A stretch of 64,000 nucleotides of DNA from Agaricus subrufescens (GCA_029945375.1 CM057060.1:2046001-2110000), one strand, 5' to 3'. Shown: positions 33,951 to 47,046, counted from the first letter of the stretch. The notes: generated by a model from the sequence alone, not told the origin. Translations and numbers: made by a program.

Positions 33951-34996
33951 AAACAGAATGGGCCCAACGAACCTGGGCAGATCAACTAAACTGTAACGTA
34001 TATATGATAAAATGACACGAGAAGCTTTACGTTCCTATCTTCTCGGTCAGACTTGGATAGATTCCGGATAGATTCCATCATCAACGCCACAGGCTCGATT
34101 TGTCTAGCTGCTTGTCAAAAGTGGAGAACGATCAAGCTTCGCTATCAGTCCACTTCGAAGTGCATTCTGAAACACGACCGACAGTAGCTTAATACTCATG
34201 GATCAATGACTAGAACTTCCCGCAGTTCTGAAGCCTATAAAAAACCAGACCTTTGATTTTGAATTGTATTGGAAACAGCCAAGTGACACGATGCCCAGTA
34301 AAATTTATGACATTGCCGCCGTGAACATAGCCTTAACATAGCCTGAAGGGTGTTCTCTTTGTCAACGATGCCCTCGGACAACGTTTAGGCAGCGATCAGG
34401 TAACGTTAAGGCACATAGCTTTGGACTTTCCGGGCTTGTCTCATACCCGACCCTTCAAGTTGGTCCAGACTTTCAGTCCGGGGACACAGTGCGCCGGTGA
34501 GCTCATAGGGCGGCCAGGTCATTGAAACTTCATTTACCTAGATGTAGAAAAAAAATGATGCAATAATCCGGCCGCCTTATTGTCTCATTCTCAGAGGCGC
34601 ACCGAGTAGAAGCTTACAGATAGTGATGCAACTTGGCTTTTGGGCGGTGCAGCTAGCAGAAGCGCAGCTGCTTATGCAAATTCCGGCAAGCTAGTATAAG
34701 CTAAGCTCAACTGAGCTCAAACCATTACACAACTTCAGGGACTGAAGGACGGCCCGTAAAAAGGTCCGGCGGACATTCTGCCAATCCACTGTCAAGTCTT
34801 CGCCGATTTTTCCAATTATAGTACTTCCGGCTGTAATTTCGGAAAATTCGGCGCCATTACAGCCGCTTTGGAAGCAGGACGTCCGCCACTACCGAACAGT
34901 GAATTGAGCTAGAATTATACTGAGTTAATTCGGGAAACGCTTTTTTACTGGGCGCGAAAAAATGTGGCTGAAGTGTCAACATCCCCCCCTATTACC
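33951..34996. other. Intergenic region with a fold-back repeat
   Basis: No gene is seen in 1.05 kb. It contains the inverted repeat annotated at 34768-34886. The stretch TAAGCTAAGCTCAACTGAGC near 34700 is another short local palindrome-like run. Confidence 0.5.
34768..34886. repeat. Fold-back inverted repeat, possible MITE
   Basis: Perfect 10-bp arms CGGCTGTAAT (34828-34837) and ATTACAGCCG (34856-34865) flank 18 bp. Further out, GGCGGACATTCTG on the left pairs imperfectly (11 of 13) with CAGGACGTCCGCC on the right. The outer arms are unequal in distance, so one arm has gained or lost sequence. This could be a decayed fold-back DNA element or a simple palindrome. No target duplication was identified. 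Confidence 0.4.
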
Positions 34997-37013
34997 ATGG
35001 ACATTGAAGAGTATGTCCCTCCTCTACCAGTCCGCGAATAGGGCAACTCACACGTCGTGCAGATTCAGAAAAGCTGGATACAACGTTATCGATCGTATAT
35101 GCGACTACTATTACAGCCTCCGAACGCTCCCAGTCAAATCCTCTGTCTCTCCAGGATACCTTTCTCAACATATTCCACTTAGCCTCCCCCAAAAGGGAGA
35201 ACAATGGGAAGAGATATTAGATGACTATAGCAAAGCCATCGTCCCCGGCCTCACTCACTGGCAACATCCTTCGTTTTTCGGATTTTTCCCCTGCGCGAGC
35301 AATTTTCCAGGTATGCTTGCGGAGCTTTTAGCAGCTAGCACCTGCAATCCTGGGTTTAATGTGCGTCTTTCCCTCTCTCTTCAATAGATTGATTTCGAAG
35401 TATGCAACTTCTAGTGGGCAACTAGTCCAGCCTGCACCGAACTTGAAATGCGCATGATGGATTGGGGAGCAGATCTTCTTGGGCTACACCCAGATTTTTT
35501 CAATTCTTCAAGGAGGGGCGGTGGTGTTATTCAAGTATGTTCCCAGAACTCTTTTTCTTGTTCCCTATACTCACTTTACCGTTCGAAACGCAGACTACGG
35601 CTTCTGACTCTGTTTTGGTGGCCATTGTCGCTGCTCGTTCACGATATCAACGTCTTCACGCTAATGTCTTGCAAAAAGACTTAATTATCTATACTACGAC
35701 ACAAACCCATTCACTCGGTCTCAAGACTGGTCTTATACTCGGCATTCAAGTTCGTGCTATTGAAGTACACGCTCGTGATAATTACGCGTTACGTGGTTCT
35801 CAGTTGAGGATGGCTCTCGAAGAGGATATAGCTGCCGGAAAACATCCCTTCGCATTAAGTAAGTATCCATGCGTTGGCTCAGTGTTCATATGTTCATGTT
35901 TCTTTCTAGTTGCTACACTCGGTACAACTTCATCAGGTGCTGTCGATAATATGCCAGAGATTAGAGACGTCGGTGAGTATCGCTCCTCGTATCAAAATTC
36001 TTCTCGTTGACAAGGATACTTTCAGTCAAAAACTATCCTTCTCTTTGGGTCCATGTCGACGCAGCCTGGGCAGGCGTTGCTCTCTCTTGTCCAGAATACC
36101 GCAATAAGCTATACCATAATGATATCAACGAAATGGCCATGTCGTTCTGTACAAACTTCCACAAAGTGCGTATTCTTTTACCTTGAAAGCATGCACCGTT
36201 TGAATTCTGTACACTAGTGGGGTCTAGTGAACTTTGAATGCTCGGCATTTTGGGTACGCGATCGTACATTAATAACGGATGCTCTAGACATCACGCCACC
36301 CTATTTGAGAACCAAGGAAGGGGATTCTGGTGCGTTTACCTACAGGCCATCATAATCTTTGTTTCCCGATCTGATGCTCTAGTTATTTTTAGGACAAGTA
36401 GTCGACTATCGTAATTGGCACCCCGCTCTAAGCCGGCGATTCCGGTCCCTCAAAATGTGGTTTACCTTCCGAAGTTATGGACTCGATGGTTTCCGGAACT
36501 ACATTAGACGCGTATGATCTCTCCCTCCGCTCTCCGAGAAACGAAAATAACGCGTAATTTTTTGTAGTGCGTCGATCTGAACACTTTATTCCAGGAGAAG
36601 ATCGCTAAAGCGCCCCTTCTGGAATTTGTCACGACTCCTTCGCTCTCTTTGAGTGTCATCCGTATTTCACCAATGGCGTTACCGCCACCACTGTCAGCAA
36701 ACGCGACTGGTATACCAACGCAAGATATGATGAATGCCCTTAATCAAGCATTTTTTTCACGATTATCAGCACGAAACGATATTCTTTTAACGCAAACAAT
36801 CCTCAATGGCATTTTCTGTGTACGGTTTGTGGTTGGATCTGAACGTACGACAGAGGAAGATGTCTATCGGGCTGTTGATATTATTCTCGAGGAAGCAGAG
36901 TGCGTCGTTAGAGAGTCAAGAGTCAAGAATGATAAGATGGGGCGAGGTATGCATTAACAGTAGAACCTAGACTAATATTTGCCCCATGTGCAGAGGTGAA
37001 GTATGCCTGGTGA
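34997..37013 (+). CDS. PLP-dependent aromatic L-amino acid decarboxylase (group II)
   Basis: The start is a 14-nt exon (34997-35010, MDIEE) spliced to exon 2 at 35063, giving [17 protein letters not shown], the normal N-terminus. Family blocks follow: [62 protein letters not shown] and [19 protein letters not shown] with the PLP lysine (family NPHKW appears as NFHKW). The serine-histidine region [11 protein letters not shown] is also typical. A last small exon (36994-37013) ending REVKYAW is preferred to the read-on stop at 36957. The enzyme decarboxylates tryptophan, tyrosine or DOPA type substrates; the exact one cannot be told. Confidence 0.9.
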
Positions 37014-37366
37014 ACTCGCCAAAAGTATTGTTATTGCACAACTTCTATTCCTATTTGCAATGCGGCGTGTTTCTGGTTACTTTTCTACGGATTTTTTTTG
37101 GTTTTTATATCTTGTTGGAGTAGCTGTATCTACTTTCCGCCAGTTTAAAGCTGTATATTTTTCTTCTTTGCTATATAGTTTTTTCACCCTAGTGATTGAT
37201 ACGATCTTGCTGCCACTGAAGTGAGTAGTGTACAGATCCATATCCCCTACGTACCTATTTTCTTGGGAGAATGGAGTGATTGGCCAATGTCAGTAGCAGC
37301 GTGAGTCACATATTTCAAGTTCATGAAAACCATCTATAGATTATACAAAGTAAATTAATAACTTCA
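37014..37366. other. Intergenic, convergent 3' ends
   Basis: About 350 bp between the decarboxylase (plus) and methyltransferase (minus) stops. A T-rich open frame here has no similarity to a known protein and is probably 3' UTR. Confidence 0.5.
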
Positions 37367-38758
37367 TTAACGCTGGTTATTCCAACCAATTTTGAACAGT
37401 CTATAACCCCCTTCATCTGCGCGCCCATAAGATCCTTGCTTATCAACATCTTCTTTTTCTAAAATAACTAACCGAGGCTCTCCGCCAACTCCTTCGTGAA
37501 AACACTCGTCTACAGTGATATCCAATCCCTCGTGTCTTCCCGTAGTCCTTACAGCAATCATCAACCAAAAGATGCCACCGCCGCCACTTTCAGTCGGAAG
37601 CTGCAAATACTTTTCAACACAGTTCTTGATCCAATGAGCGTGATCTGGATGATATACGACGTCTGCGGCAAGAATAGCGTCAAATCGGGCGTCCAATGGG
37701 GTACCAGAGTGAGGGTTCGCCCAATCGAGGTAGTTTACCGCAATTGGCAATGATGAAACCAATCTCGTGGACGAAGACGGAAGAGGGGAAGGGAAGGTGT
37801 CCGCGAAGTTTAGATATACGTTTCTCTCTAGGTTTTCCAAAACGTCGGGATGATAATCTGTTGCTACGATGGTGTTGGTTATTGGTTTGCCGGTTGCAGA
37901 TTCGTTTTGGAGGATCTTCGCGGTGAGGATACTGAGCAATCCCGTTCCAGCACCTAATTCCAAGATCCTTGTCGGTCCACCGTTATTGAAGGACGAAAGT
38001 GGAGGTAAGAAAGTGGAAGGTGATGCTGCTATTCTTTCTGCTAACAAAATGGAACTTGCCCAGCTTTGTAACCCGACTGAAGTGTGGTCCTGAGGGGACA
38101 CTGGTTCATCGTTTAATTCGATATTGATTTCGTGGTTTACTCGAGTTGGGAAAATGAAAGATCGTGTGACATTAGCGGATAAATCGTTTTCATCTTGGTC
38201 ATTGGAGAAAAGTGATAAAATCGTTGTTGCGTCTTCTATCAATTTCGCGCGTCGGCCGAACTCCAATTTAGTAGCTCCGGTCTCTCCCCCACCTTCAACC
38301 ACGATCCCATCATCCTCATCCTCATCCTCCTCCTCCACTGATTCTATCCACATATCACAGCGAGCAATAAACCCAGTAAGCCATTTAATAACGAAAGCAC
38401 GTTCAAATTCATCAGCCCGAAGTATCTCCGTATCCATTTCGTCAACTTCATCCCTTTCGGGACTTTCCCAAGCCTCTATTTCTTCGTCCTCCATGTCTTC
38501 TTGCTCATCCGTGGCAGAAGCATATCCAGAATCCGGAACGGAGGATGCCCCATTTTTATTGGGAAGGGTAAGAGCAGAGCGTCTTGGAATAACAATTTTT
38601 TTAGGGAGTGGTGGCGGAGCTGGTGGAAAGTATAATGAACGAAGGCTGTCTAATGCAGAAGAAATAAGCGTGGTTGATGTCGTGCGGAGTTGTTTTAGAG
38701 GTGGGAGGAAAGATGTGGGCGGCGTTCTGGGTGTCGAAAAGATTTTTTGGTTCGACAT
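37367..38758 (-). CDS. Family 16 lysine methyltransferase (seven-beta-strand type)
   Basis: A single exon of 463 codons from ATG 38758 (MSNQKIFSTP). The N-terminal half is acidic and serine-rich (EEDEDEDDG). The C-terminal half has the SAM-binding motif I LELGAGTGLLS, motif post-I VATDYHPDVLENLERN, and the family 16 DxxY-like segment FDAILAADVVYHPDHA. TSVGLQSWASSILLAERI before motif I is the W-containing block of this family. Members methylate lysines on translation factors, chaperones and other proteins; the substrate is unknown here. It is longer than many members because of the N-terminal extension. Confidence 0.85.
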   Translation of the reverse strand: MSNQKIFSTPRTPPTSFLPPLKQLRTTSTTLISSALDSLRSLYFPPAPPPLPKKIVIPRRSALTLPNKNGASSVPDSGYASATDEQEDMEDEEIEAWESPERDEVDEMDTEILRADEFERAFVIKWLTGFIARCDMWIESVEEEDEDEDDGIVVEGGGETGATKLEFGRRAKLIEDATTILSLFSNDQDENDLSANVTRSFIFPTRVNHEINIELNDEPVSPQDHTSVGLQSWASSILLAERIAASPSTFLPPLSSFNNGGPTRILELGAGTGLLSILTAKILQNESATGKPITNTIVATDYHPDVLENLERNVYLNFADTFPSPLPSSSTRLVSSLPIAVNYLDWANPHSGTPLDARFDAILAADVVYHPDHAHWIKNCVEKYLQLPTESGGGGIFWLMIAVRTTGRHEGLDITVDECFHEGVGGEPRLVILEKEDVDKQGSYGRADEGGYRLFKIGWNNQR

Positions 38759-39315
38759 ATCTCTGGTATTATTTTCTATAGCCTGTATGATATTCTATAA
38801 GAATGGCGGCAAAGCGATAGCGGGTTATGACAATCCGACAGAAAGAAGGACAATGATTGTTGGGAGCTCTGGGCAGCACAGATGCCTCGGGGGTGGATTC
38901 GAGAGCTAGAGGGGGTAGCAAGCGGCGGCAAGAATCGACAAGAGAGAGCGGCAAGGGTCTTTCGGTATCCCCTGCCTTCAGAGGGCGAATCCATCCGTTT
39001 TGATCATCCTGGTGAGTGGCAAGAAAAAGAGAAAGAAAAACGGAGGCGCGGATCAATGCGTTGAGTGATTTTTTTATATCCGACGATTGCGGGATCAATG
39101 GAATTTAACGTACATGCGTTCCGAGAATAGCCGGGACGTGCCTTTGAGATATCATAACAAAGACATAAAGGGACTTTACAGACCAGGACAACGTCAGACG
39201 AGATTGCAACCTGGCGTCTGTGCATCGCTCTCAGCTGGAGGTTATTTTGATGGCGTAACGGATCAACTTGTCATAGGCCCAATAAAGCCAAACACTCGAG
39301 ATCATCTCTTCCACA
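38759..39315. promoter_or_regulatory. Divergent intergenic region, methyltransferase / GON7
   Basis: The 557 bp between two divergent ATGs should hold both promoters. No clear TATA box or binding motif was recognised. Confidence 0.4.
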
Positions 39316-39597
39316 ATGTCCTCGTCGATAACAATCACTTACGACCTCAAACCACCTGCTGGTGTAGAAGCTAATGGACTAAGTCCTTCAGCGACCCATG
39401 AGTTCAAAGTACCTGTGTCACCAAAAGATGGCCAAAAAAGCTATTATACCGCTCTCGAAGTGGCTGTCGTGGAAGCGAAAGATCGCATAGGGTTCGAATT
39501 GACTGCGTGGAGAGATGCAGTCGGAAAGGCAGAGTTGACGAAAGAGCCGAAGAATGCCAGTCCAGAGGATGCAGAGGAGGAAGAGGAGGAGGAATAG
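39316..39597 (+). CDS. GON7: Probable EKC/KEOPS complex subunit GON7
   Basis: A single exon of 93 codons (MSSSITITYDLKPP). The middle segment YYTALEVAVVEAKDRIGFEL followed by TAWRDAVG resembles the one helix conserved in Gon7, and the protein ends in an acidic tail (DAEEEEEEE), as Gon7 proteins do. KEOPS makes the t6A modification on ANN-decoding tRNAs; Gon7 binds Pcc1-Kae1. Sequence conservation of Gon7 is weak, so the call rests on size, helix pattern and tail. A different small acidic protein is possible. Confidence 0.5.
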   Translation: MSSSITITYDLKPPAGVEANGLSPSATHEFKVPVSPKDGQKSYYTALEVAVVEAKDRIGFELTAWRDAVGKAELTKEPKNASPEDAEEEEEEE

Positions 39598-40221
39598 GTA
39601 ATGTCGTGCATTCATCTCTGTGATAATCAATTTGACAATTCGAAAGTTGCTCAGCTAGTGTAAAGTTGAATATACCGTTTAAAGGTTTAGGGAAAGGTCG
39701 AATCTGAGATCATGCGCCACTACACATTTTAACACGTGAAGATTCTACAATTGGGTCAAGTAAGACGTTGAAATGTAGAACAACTGTAAATATCACTGAC
39801 AGAGGCCTAAAAGCGTCGAGTCGAAACCCAGTGTTCATCGCACCGTGAGGTTGACATTGGTGGCCAAGCTAGAAAAGCAGTTGAGAACCTCATCCTAGTT
39901 ACATTCTTCCCCAAGCTCAGGACCTTATTCGGCTCACTCTTGCCAGCATGGCTCAACGATTCTCTATCATATTTTCGCGTGGTCAAGGTCAGCCACCATG
40001 GAGACAATGTTGCGGGTCAAGTACACTAGCTCTCAAATTTCGGTATAATACGATTCTGTCAAACTGAAGCATAAGACATGAAACTCTTCATATGGATGGT
40101 CTCCATCACTAGGACTGATAGCGTCTGTTGGAATATATATATATACCGGGTTTCGAAATAGGAAGACATTGTCTTCATTTATCTCAAGCATGTGTAATGT
40201 ATTAGAAAAATCGAATTAAAT
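39598..40221. other. Intergenic, convergent 3' ends
   Basis: About 620 bp between GON7 (plus) and mitochondrial uL2 (minus) stops. It contains a short AT dinucleotide run near 40134-40145 and no gene that I can support. Confidence 0.5.
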
Positions 40222-41403
40222 CTAAGATCTTGCGCCGCCACGCTTTTCAACACCTCTCGGACGTTCACGAATGACCATCTTGTTGCTGTTCTTTGGACCC
40301 TTGGGACCAGGTTTCCTCGTCCGTGTACCTTTAGTTCCCCAACCCCAGATCGACACAGGATCCTTATTGGACTTGGATTTTCCACGTCCACCACCGTGCG
40401 GATGGTCATTACTAGAAGACAATCGTCAGCTATGCGTTACCAGATAGTGGAAATAAATAACATACGCGTTCATAGCGACACCACGAACAGAGGGCCTGAT
40501 ACCGAGCCAACGTGAACGCCCAGCCTTGCTCAAGTTTCTAAGCTTCCACAGGGGATTGCTAACTTTTCCAATGGTGGCACAGCAATCGCGCAATACTTTA
40601 CGGATTTCACCACTCTGCAATTGAACATGAATATACCGACCACCCTCTTCGTGTGTAACGACTTGGCCCAAAGAGCCAGCGGAGCGAACGAGGATACCAG
40701 GCCCATCAGGTTTCAGTGAGACGTTGTGAATGATAGTACCGGGGGGGATGAGGTGTAAAGGTAAAACGTTTCCGGGCTTGAGGGTAAGAGTACGCAACAA
40801 GCCTAATGCGAGAGACTGGGAGGAACTTTCGTGTGTTGTTTTGCTCTCCTTTGCATCGAGAGAAAAGTCGAAACCGGGAACGAAGCCTTTTGGAATACCC
40901 GACCTGAAACTCTGCACTTCATCTCCCGCTCTTATACCATCCGGAGCGAGTATATAACTCCATTTCTTCGTTCCCTCTGCATTTGGATCCCGGTTTCGCA
41001 GGAGAGCAATGTGCGCCGAACGACCAGGGTCGTATTCGATGCGGACCACATCGTGAATACCAGGCTCATTGCGGTGAAAGTCGACAATGCGAATACGCTG
41101 TCGGTGGCCTCCACCTCTATGTCTGACGGTTATGTGCCCATGCGAGTTGCGACCGCCCTTTTTACGCAGCGCGACTGTGAGTTGTCGGATGGGCCTGCCC
41201 TCCCATATATGTTCGTTCAGAGGTCGTTTGAGGTGGCGACGGCCGGGGGAAGTGACTTTATAGGTTTTGAACAAGGCTTCGGTACGCGCAAAGGCGGCCT
41301 TGGTCTCTGTGTTTACAGAGTTTTTCCAGATTTCGCTGGCATATGTTCTGCGGGGAACAGAGGCGAGGGAGGGACGGAGCCAGGCCCGCAATGAGGCCAG
41401 CAT
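40222..41403 (-). CDS. RML2: Mitochondrial large ribosomal subunit protein uL2m (RML2)
   Basis: Two exons, 41403-40466 and 40411-40222, encode 375 residues. The N-terminus [19 protein letters not shown] is a likely mitochondrial presequence. Ribosomal L2 signatures are clear: [56 protein letters not shown] and, after the intron, [17 protein letters not shown] with the histidine that lies near the peptidyl transferase centre, then a basic tail. The start at 41403 is preferred to an in-frame TTG upstream. It diverges from RVB2. Confidence 0.95.
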
Positions 41404-41555
41404 TCTGAACGGAAAACAAACGAGCAGAGGCGACTTGACGCGAACCTTGTTTGTATCAAAGTGCGCAGCCAAACACAGCGCGTCGGTCGTCTTCTACACC
41501 CATGGTCGGTCTGTTCTTCGGGAAGAAAAAACTGTACTCATGCTACTGACAGGCT
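41404..41555. promoter_or_regulatory. 152-bp bidirectional promoter, RML2 / RVB2
   Basis: Only 152 bp separate the divergent start codons of mitochondrial uL2 and RVB2, so the promoters must overlap. No TATA box is evident, as is usual for housekeeping pairs. An ATG at 41539 in a different frame could act as a short upstream start for RVB2. Confidence 0.6.
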
Positions 41556-43221
<1,666 letters not shown>

Positions 43222-43744
43222 TGAGTTTCTCATCCGGGCATCTGGGTCTCCGGTTTGGACCACAATTCCGAACACAACGCTCCTTATCGTGTTAAAATGT
43301 ATAGAACTCCGAGGCAAGTGGACTTTTGACTTTGTGCGGTGCCTTATCCGCTTGAGTAGAAGCTTCTCTGTTTTATACTTACTTATCTACCCATCTCTAC
43401 TCAAAATGTCGGTAAAAACGAAGCTTGAAAGTGATCAATATTGATATTATTGATCCTTGAACGGGATCACCGCCGTTGACTTGGTAAGGACTCGGATCTC
43501 CGATCTGTTTCTATATTTGTACTTTGCAGTCCCCGCGACACTTGGAGCGCTGAAAAGTGTACATTCCAACCAAGGTATATTGCGCATCTAATTTCCAACT
43601 AATTACTACGATAGAGTCCACAACGAATCCAAGAAATCAAGAATAAAAAAACTGATACATAAAGATATATCATAAAAAGAGTAGGCGCGTCTATCTGGCC
43701 GACAAACCCGACGAGCGGGGTGGCACCGCTTGGAGTTGAAGCAG
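43222..43744. other. Intergenic, convergent 3' ends
   Basis: About 520 bp between RVB2 (plus) and an unrecognised minus-strand gene. No further gene is supported. Confidence 0.5.
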
Positions 43745-44452
43745 TCACTTGGCAGTAGCGGCCACCTGGGCATAGGATAGACCTTGGTCCTCAGTGTCCG
43801 AGTCATTAACATGTTCCCATGGTTCGTCAATAATAAATTCATCCGGAGCATTGTCATCCAGGACAATGACGGAACGAACGTGCGGTACGACTTCAAAGTC
43901 ATTAATACCTTGAGATTACAGTAAGTACGCAGAGTAAACAGGGAGAGAAGGAAAGGGTGTACCTTTCGGTTTGCGTGGCTTCCCTACTCGGATGAGATCC
44001 GCGAGCTTGACCTCGTAACGAGAAGGTGGATCCACTGCGACAGCTACAAAACCAAGGTTCTCTTTCAGACTATCAGAGAGGGCCTGCCCCTCTGTGTCAT
44101 CCCGCTCATAAGTCTCCTCTTCCTCTTTGAGCCGTGTTCCCTTTTCCGTCAGTGATGACGATAAAGAACGTGCATGACCTTTGCTACTGGACAACCCTGC
44201 ACTTTGTTGAGCTTTCTTAGTACGCAGCTTGACAAAGTCTGCAGCTTTCTTGAGACGCTGTCGTTCGTGCTCATAGGCTCTCTCATCCTTGTGGAAACTG
44301 GGCTTGGATGAAGGAATGTTGGGTGATGCTGTCGCACCCGTTTTCCCTTTCGCCTGAGATACACCGTCGGCAGGAGCAAGGGGAGAGACAGCTGGAGACC
44401 CAGGAGACAAAGATTGTTGAGAGTTCTTGGACGACTTGCGGGGGAAAGGCAT
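43745..44452 (-). CDS. Unrecognised conserved-looking protein, 217 aa
   Basis: Two exons, 44452-43963 and 43908-43745, join in frame (…KPRKPK-GINDFEVVPHV…). The first half is basic and serine-rich (MPFPRKSSKNSQQSLSPGSP), with a predicted helical charged region DERAYEHERQRLKKAADFVK. The second half has SRYEVKLADLIRVGKPRK and an acidic, W-containing end (DEFIIDEPWEHVNDSDTEDQ). I do not recognise the family. The ATG at 44452 follows an in-frame non-ATG extension. Clean splice sites and frame support a real gene; function is unknown. Confidence 0.7.
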
Positions 44453-45452
44453 AGTGTGTTGGTGGTGGTGGTGGCTGATCAAGTGGAGTGTCTATGAGGG
44501 TAAGAGACAAGGGTTGGAGTGCCAGCGAATAGGTGGATATAACGGACTGGATCGGCTAATGGGGGCCTACCTGAATTGGGCCTGGATTGCTTATGCCAGA
44601 ATGATGCACTATTACCTTTCTTATCTCTTCCCCTAACTCGTCTCAGGTGCAAACAACGACGCCATTCTTGCTGTATGTCCCGCGCGAAGCAAGGGCCGTA
44701 CGTACGCCGCGTGACACCAGTTATGGTACATGTAGCGGCGGGGCATGCCTGCTCGACGTCAGTTGCGCGCCCCGGGATGAGCGCATTGGGATGGAGTGAT
44801 GTTGCTCAGAAGCCCCGAGAAGCCGTTCAGGGAAGCGTCCAACAGGCACGTGCGTCACATGGCCGGAAACGGAACACAAACAAGCATCTTGGGACGAATA
44901 CCGGGCCCGGGCCTGGGTAATCCCCTTCCGAGGCGGTCCTCTGCCGAGCCACCCAAAAAAGGAAGAAGTAGGTTCAATATACTCGTCGAGCTCCAACTGC
45001 AGCTTGTCGAGGGCCAAGCGAGGTATTATTGAAATGGCAGGCACCTGAGAGATTTGTATTTGGAGCCGGTACTCTGGGATGCTTGGCTGTTGGCTCGCGC
45101 TTAGTGTGGTCCACACTTCTTGTTTATTTGGTCGGCGCATCATGCTTCCCAGTCAAGATGATGACGGTGGCACCAAAACTACAGATGTCTATGTATTATA
45201 AAGCGACACTAATGGCATCCTTTTGTCCTGGGTTCCGAGCAACGGCTCAACGTTGTTCAACTTTCCGAACTTGTCACGGTGCCTGATAGACTGCACCTTC
45301 ATGACTTTGACTTCATTTTTCCATCACTTCGATTGATCATCCGTGGTCCGGTGGATGAAAGGATCAGCAGGTCACACCTTGTTTCATGATATATCAAGTA
45401 GACTGCCAATGGAATGGAGCCAGGAAAATAGGGTCTGATTGTCAAATCGATA
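44453..45452. other. Intergenic, no gene seen
   Basis: One kilobase between two minus-strand genes. Several open frames on both strands have no family similarity. It must contain the promoter of the gene starting at 44452 and the 3' end of the secreted protein gene. Confidence 0.5.
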
Positions 45453-45970
45453 CTATGCGAAATATTTCCATTCTATGGGAACAGCACGTTTTTCCAAATC
45501 ACCAGTAAGAGCCTCGAAAGCGATGTTTGATATAGTTATGTCTCCAGGATTGCGACATATAAATCTTTTGCACTCGTCAGTGACCTCAGCTGCAATAGAG
45601 AGCCCTTGATCTGTGCCGATCCTTATGGGTCGGGTTAAACTTGTATTATAGGTTGTGAACTCACAAGTGACTAGAACCAAGCGGCCACAGTTTTCCCCTT
45701 GACCATATTCAGCCGATGAAAGGCCGGCCACGAACTCCGGATCGGAGAGCATGCCACATTTTTCCGTCTAAGGATCAGCAGTTATTGGGGATATAAATTA
45801 CAGTGTGCTGTATACTAACATTTTTGGGGTAGAACCAGAAAGCTGTATAACAATGTAAAGATAGAAAATAAAAGATCCTGCAAAGACCTACCGGTACCGG
45901 GAATAGCGAGAACATTGCCCATCAGCAAAGCAGAAGGGAAGAGGGCGAGCAAAACTACAGTGAAAACCAT
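45453..45970 (-). CDS. Small secreted double-psi beta-barrel (RlpA/expansin-like) protein
   Basis: Three exons, 45970-45892, 45842-45820 (only 23 nt) and 45767-45453, encode 138 residues. MVFTVVLLALFPSALLMGNV is a signal peptide. The mature part has GTAFWFYPKN, EKCGMLSD, FVAGLSSAEYG, NCGRLVLVTC, then CKRFIC, and ITISNIAFEALTG, ending VPIEWKYF; this is the layout of fungal double-psi beta-barrel proteins of the RlpA/expansin/loosenin kind. Such proteins bind or loosen cell-wall polysaccharide, or act as small secreted effectors. The usual aspartate in the D-x-C-x-x-C segment reads DECKRFIC. A TATA-like CATATAAT (minus strand, about 46027) lies some 60 bp upstream. Confidence 0.75.
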
Positions 45971-46386
45971 ATTGCGAAGAAAGAGAGATGACTGAGAGGG
46001 CAAGCAGAGGCAATCACTCTGTCGGATTATATGGGCGGAATAGTCCCCTAGATAACAAGGGTTTATTTGTCCTTTCCGTGCGATAACTTTCAGCTAGAAG
46101 TTATCCGGCTACGATGACCGCCTTTAATCGAAAGGAATGGTAAAGTGAATACCAATAGCACGTCAGGGAGTCAAACGGATATGCGCGGAGTCAGCCTTAC
46201 TCTCTACCTGGTGGTACACGGGGACCATATCGGTTCATAAAGACAACCATACCAGCTGTCACGATGCGTGCCGCAATCTCGATGTGCAAAAATGTGGCGG
46301 GTGCGAAAGAGAGCTAACGCCCAAGACCCAAAAAGGCAATAAACGGTCCGGAACGTGCCGTCGACATCTTCCCCTAGAACTCGCCC
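45971..46386. promoter_or_regulatory. Divergent intergenic region, secreted protein / LTO1
   Basis: 416 bp between divergent start codons. The TATA-like box for the secreted protein is visible; none is clear for LTO1. Confidence 0.45.
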
Positions 46387-47046
46387 ATGGACGCGGATTT
46401 TGACCTAGAATCACTTAGCAATGTCGAAGAAAAGTCCGTGCAAGGCTTCTTTTTTCTTAAGGATTACTGTTGAACTTCCTTGCCAGTTTCTATCAGTCCG
46501 GTTATGAAGACGGATACAATCATGGTCGCATGCACGGGCTGATCGAAGGGAAAGCTTCGGGCTGTGAAAAGGGCTATGAAATGTGGGAAGAACTTGCATA
46601 TTATCAAGGTTTCGCGTCGACGTGGCGACACGGTTCCAGCAGCAATGAGTATGTCATTCGACTTCATATTCCACGTCACACTTTCATCTTGCGTCTCACT
46701 TTATTCTCAAAATTTCCTACACAGTCGTATATTGAGCAATACCAAACGACTGCTCGAGCTAATCCAAGAATTTCCAAAGACCAATCCTTCGACCACTGAT
46801 AATTCTTCTGAACTCGATGTTGAAAAACTATTCAGTCGTATTCAGTCACGATATCGCGTTCTATGCTCTTCTCTCGGTATGGCACCGAGGTTAAGGACTG
46901 CCAGCCCGAATCATGGTCGTCAGGTGGCGAGTGAAGATGAAGACTTGGAAGACGATAGCGACAGTTCGGGACATTTGAAGCCCACAGTGTGGTCTGTTGT
47001 GTCTCAACTCGACTCCTCGGTTACGAATCAGGACTTGAGCTATTGA
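46387..47046 (+). CDS. LTO1: LTO1 homologue (Yae1-Lto1 adaptor for cytosolic Fe-S assembly)
   Basis: Three exons, 46387-46433, 46487-46648 and 46725-47046, encode 176 residues. The signature is the repeated G-x3-G pattern in exon 2: SGYEDGYNHGRMHGLIEGKA, then SGCEKGYEMWEELAYYQGFA, followed by a tryptophan. Lto1 with Yae1 hands the ABC protein Rli1 to the cytosolic iron-sulfur targeting complex. Exon 3 supplies a helix (RILSNTKRLLELIQEFP) and a variable acidic tail. Donor 1 is the weak GTCCGT; an alternative donor GTGCAA with acceptor 53 bp on also keeps the frame but loses the conserved FYQ. Confidence 0.8.

Noticed and set aside
37003..37224. 73-codon hydrophobic frame after the decarboxylase
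   Set aside because: T-rich 3' flank, with no splice support or similarity.
38124..38909. 261-codon plus-strand frame
   Set aside because: Antisense of the methyltransferase's acidic N-terminal half; low complexity only.
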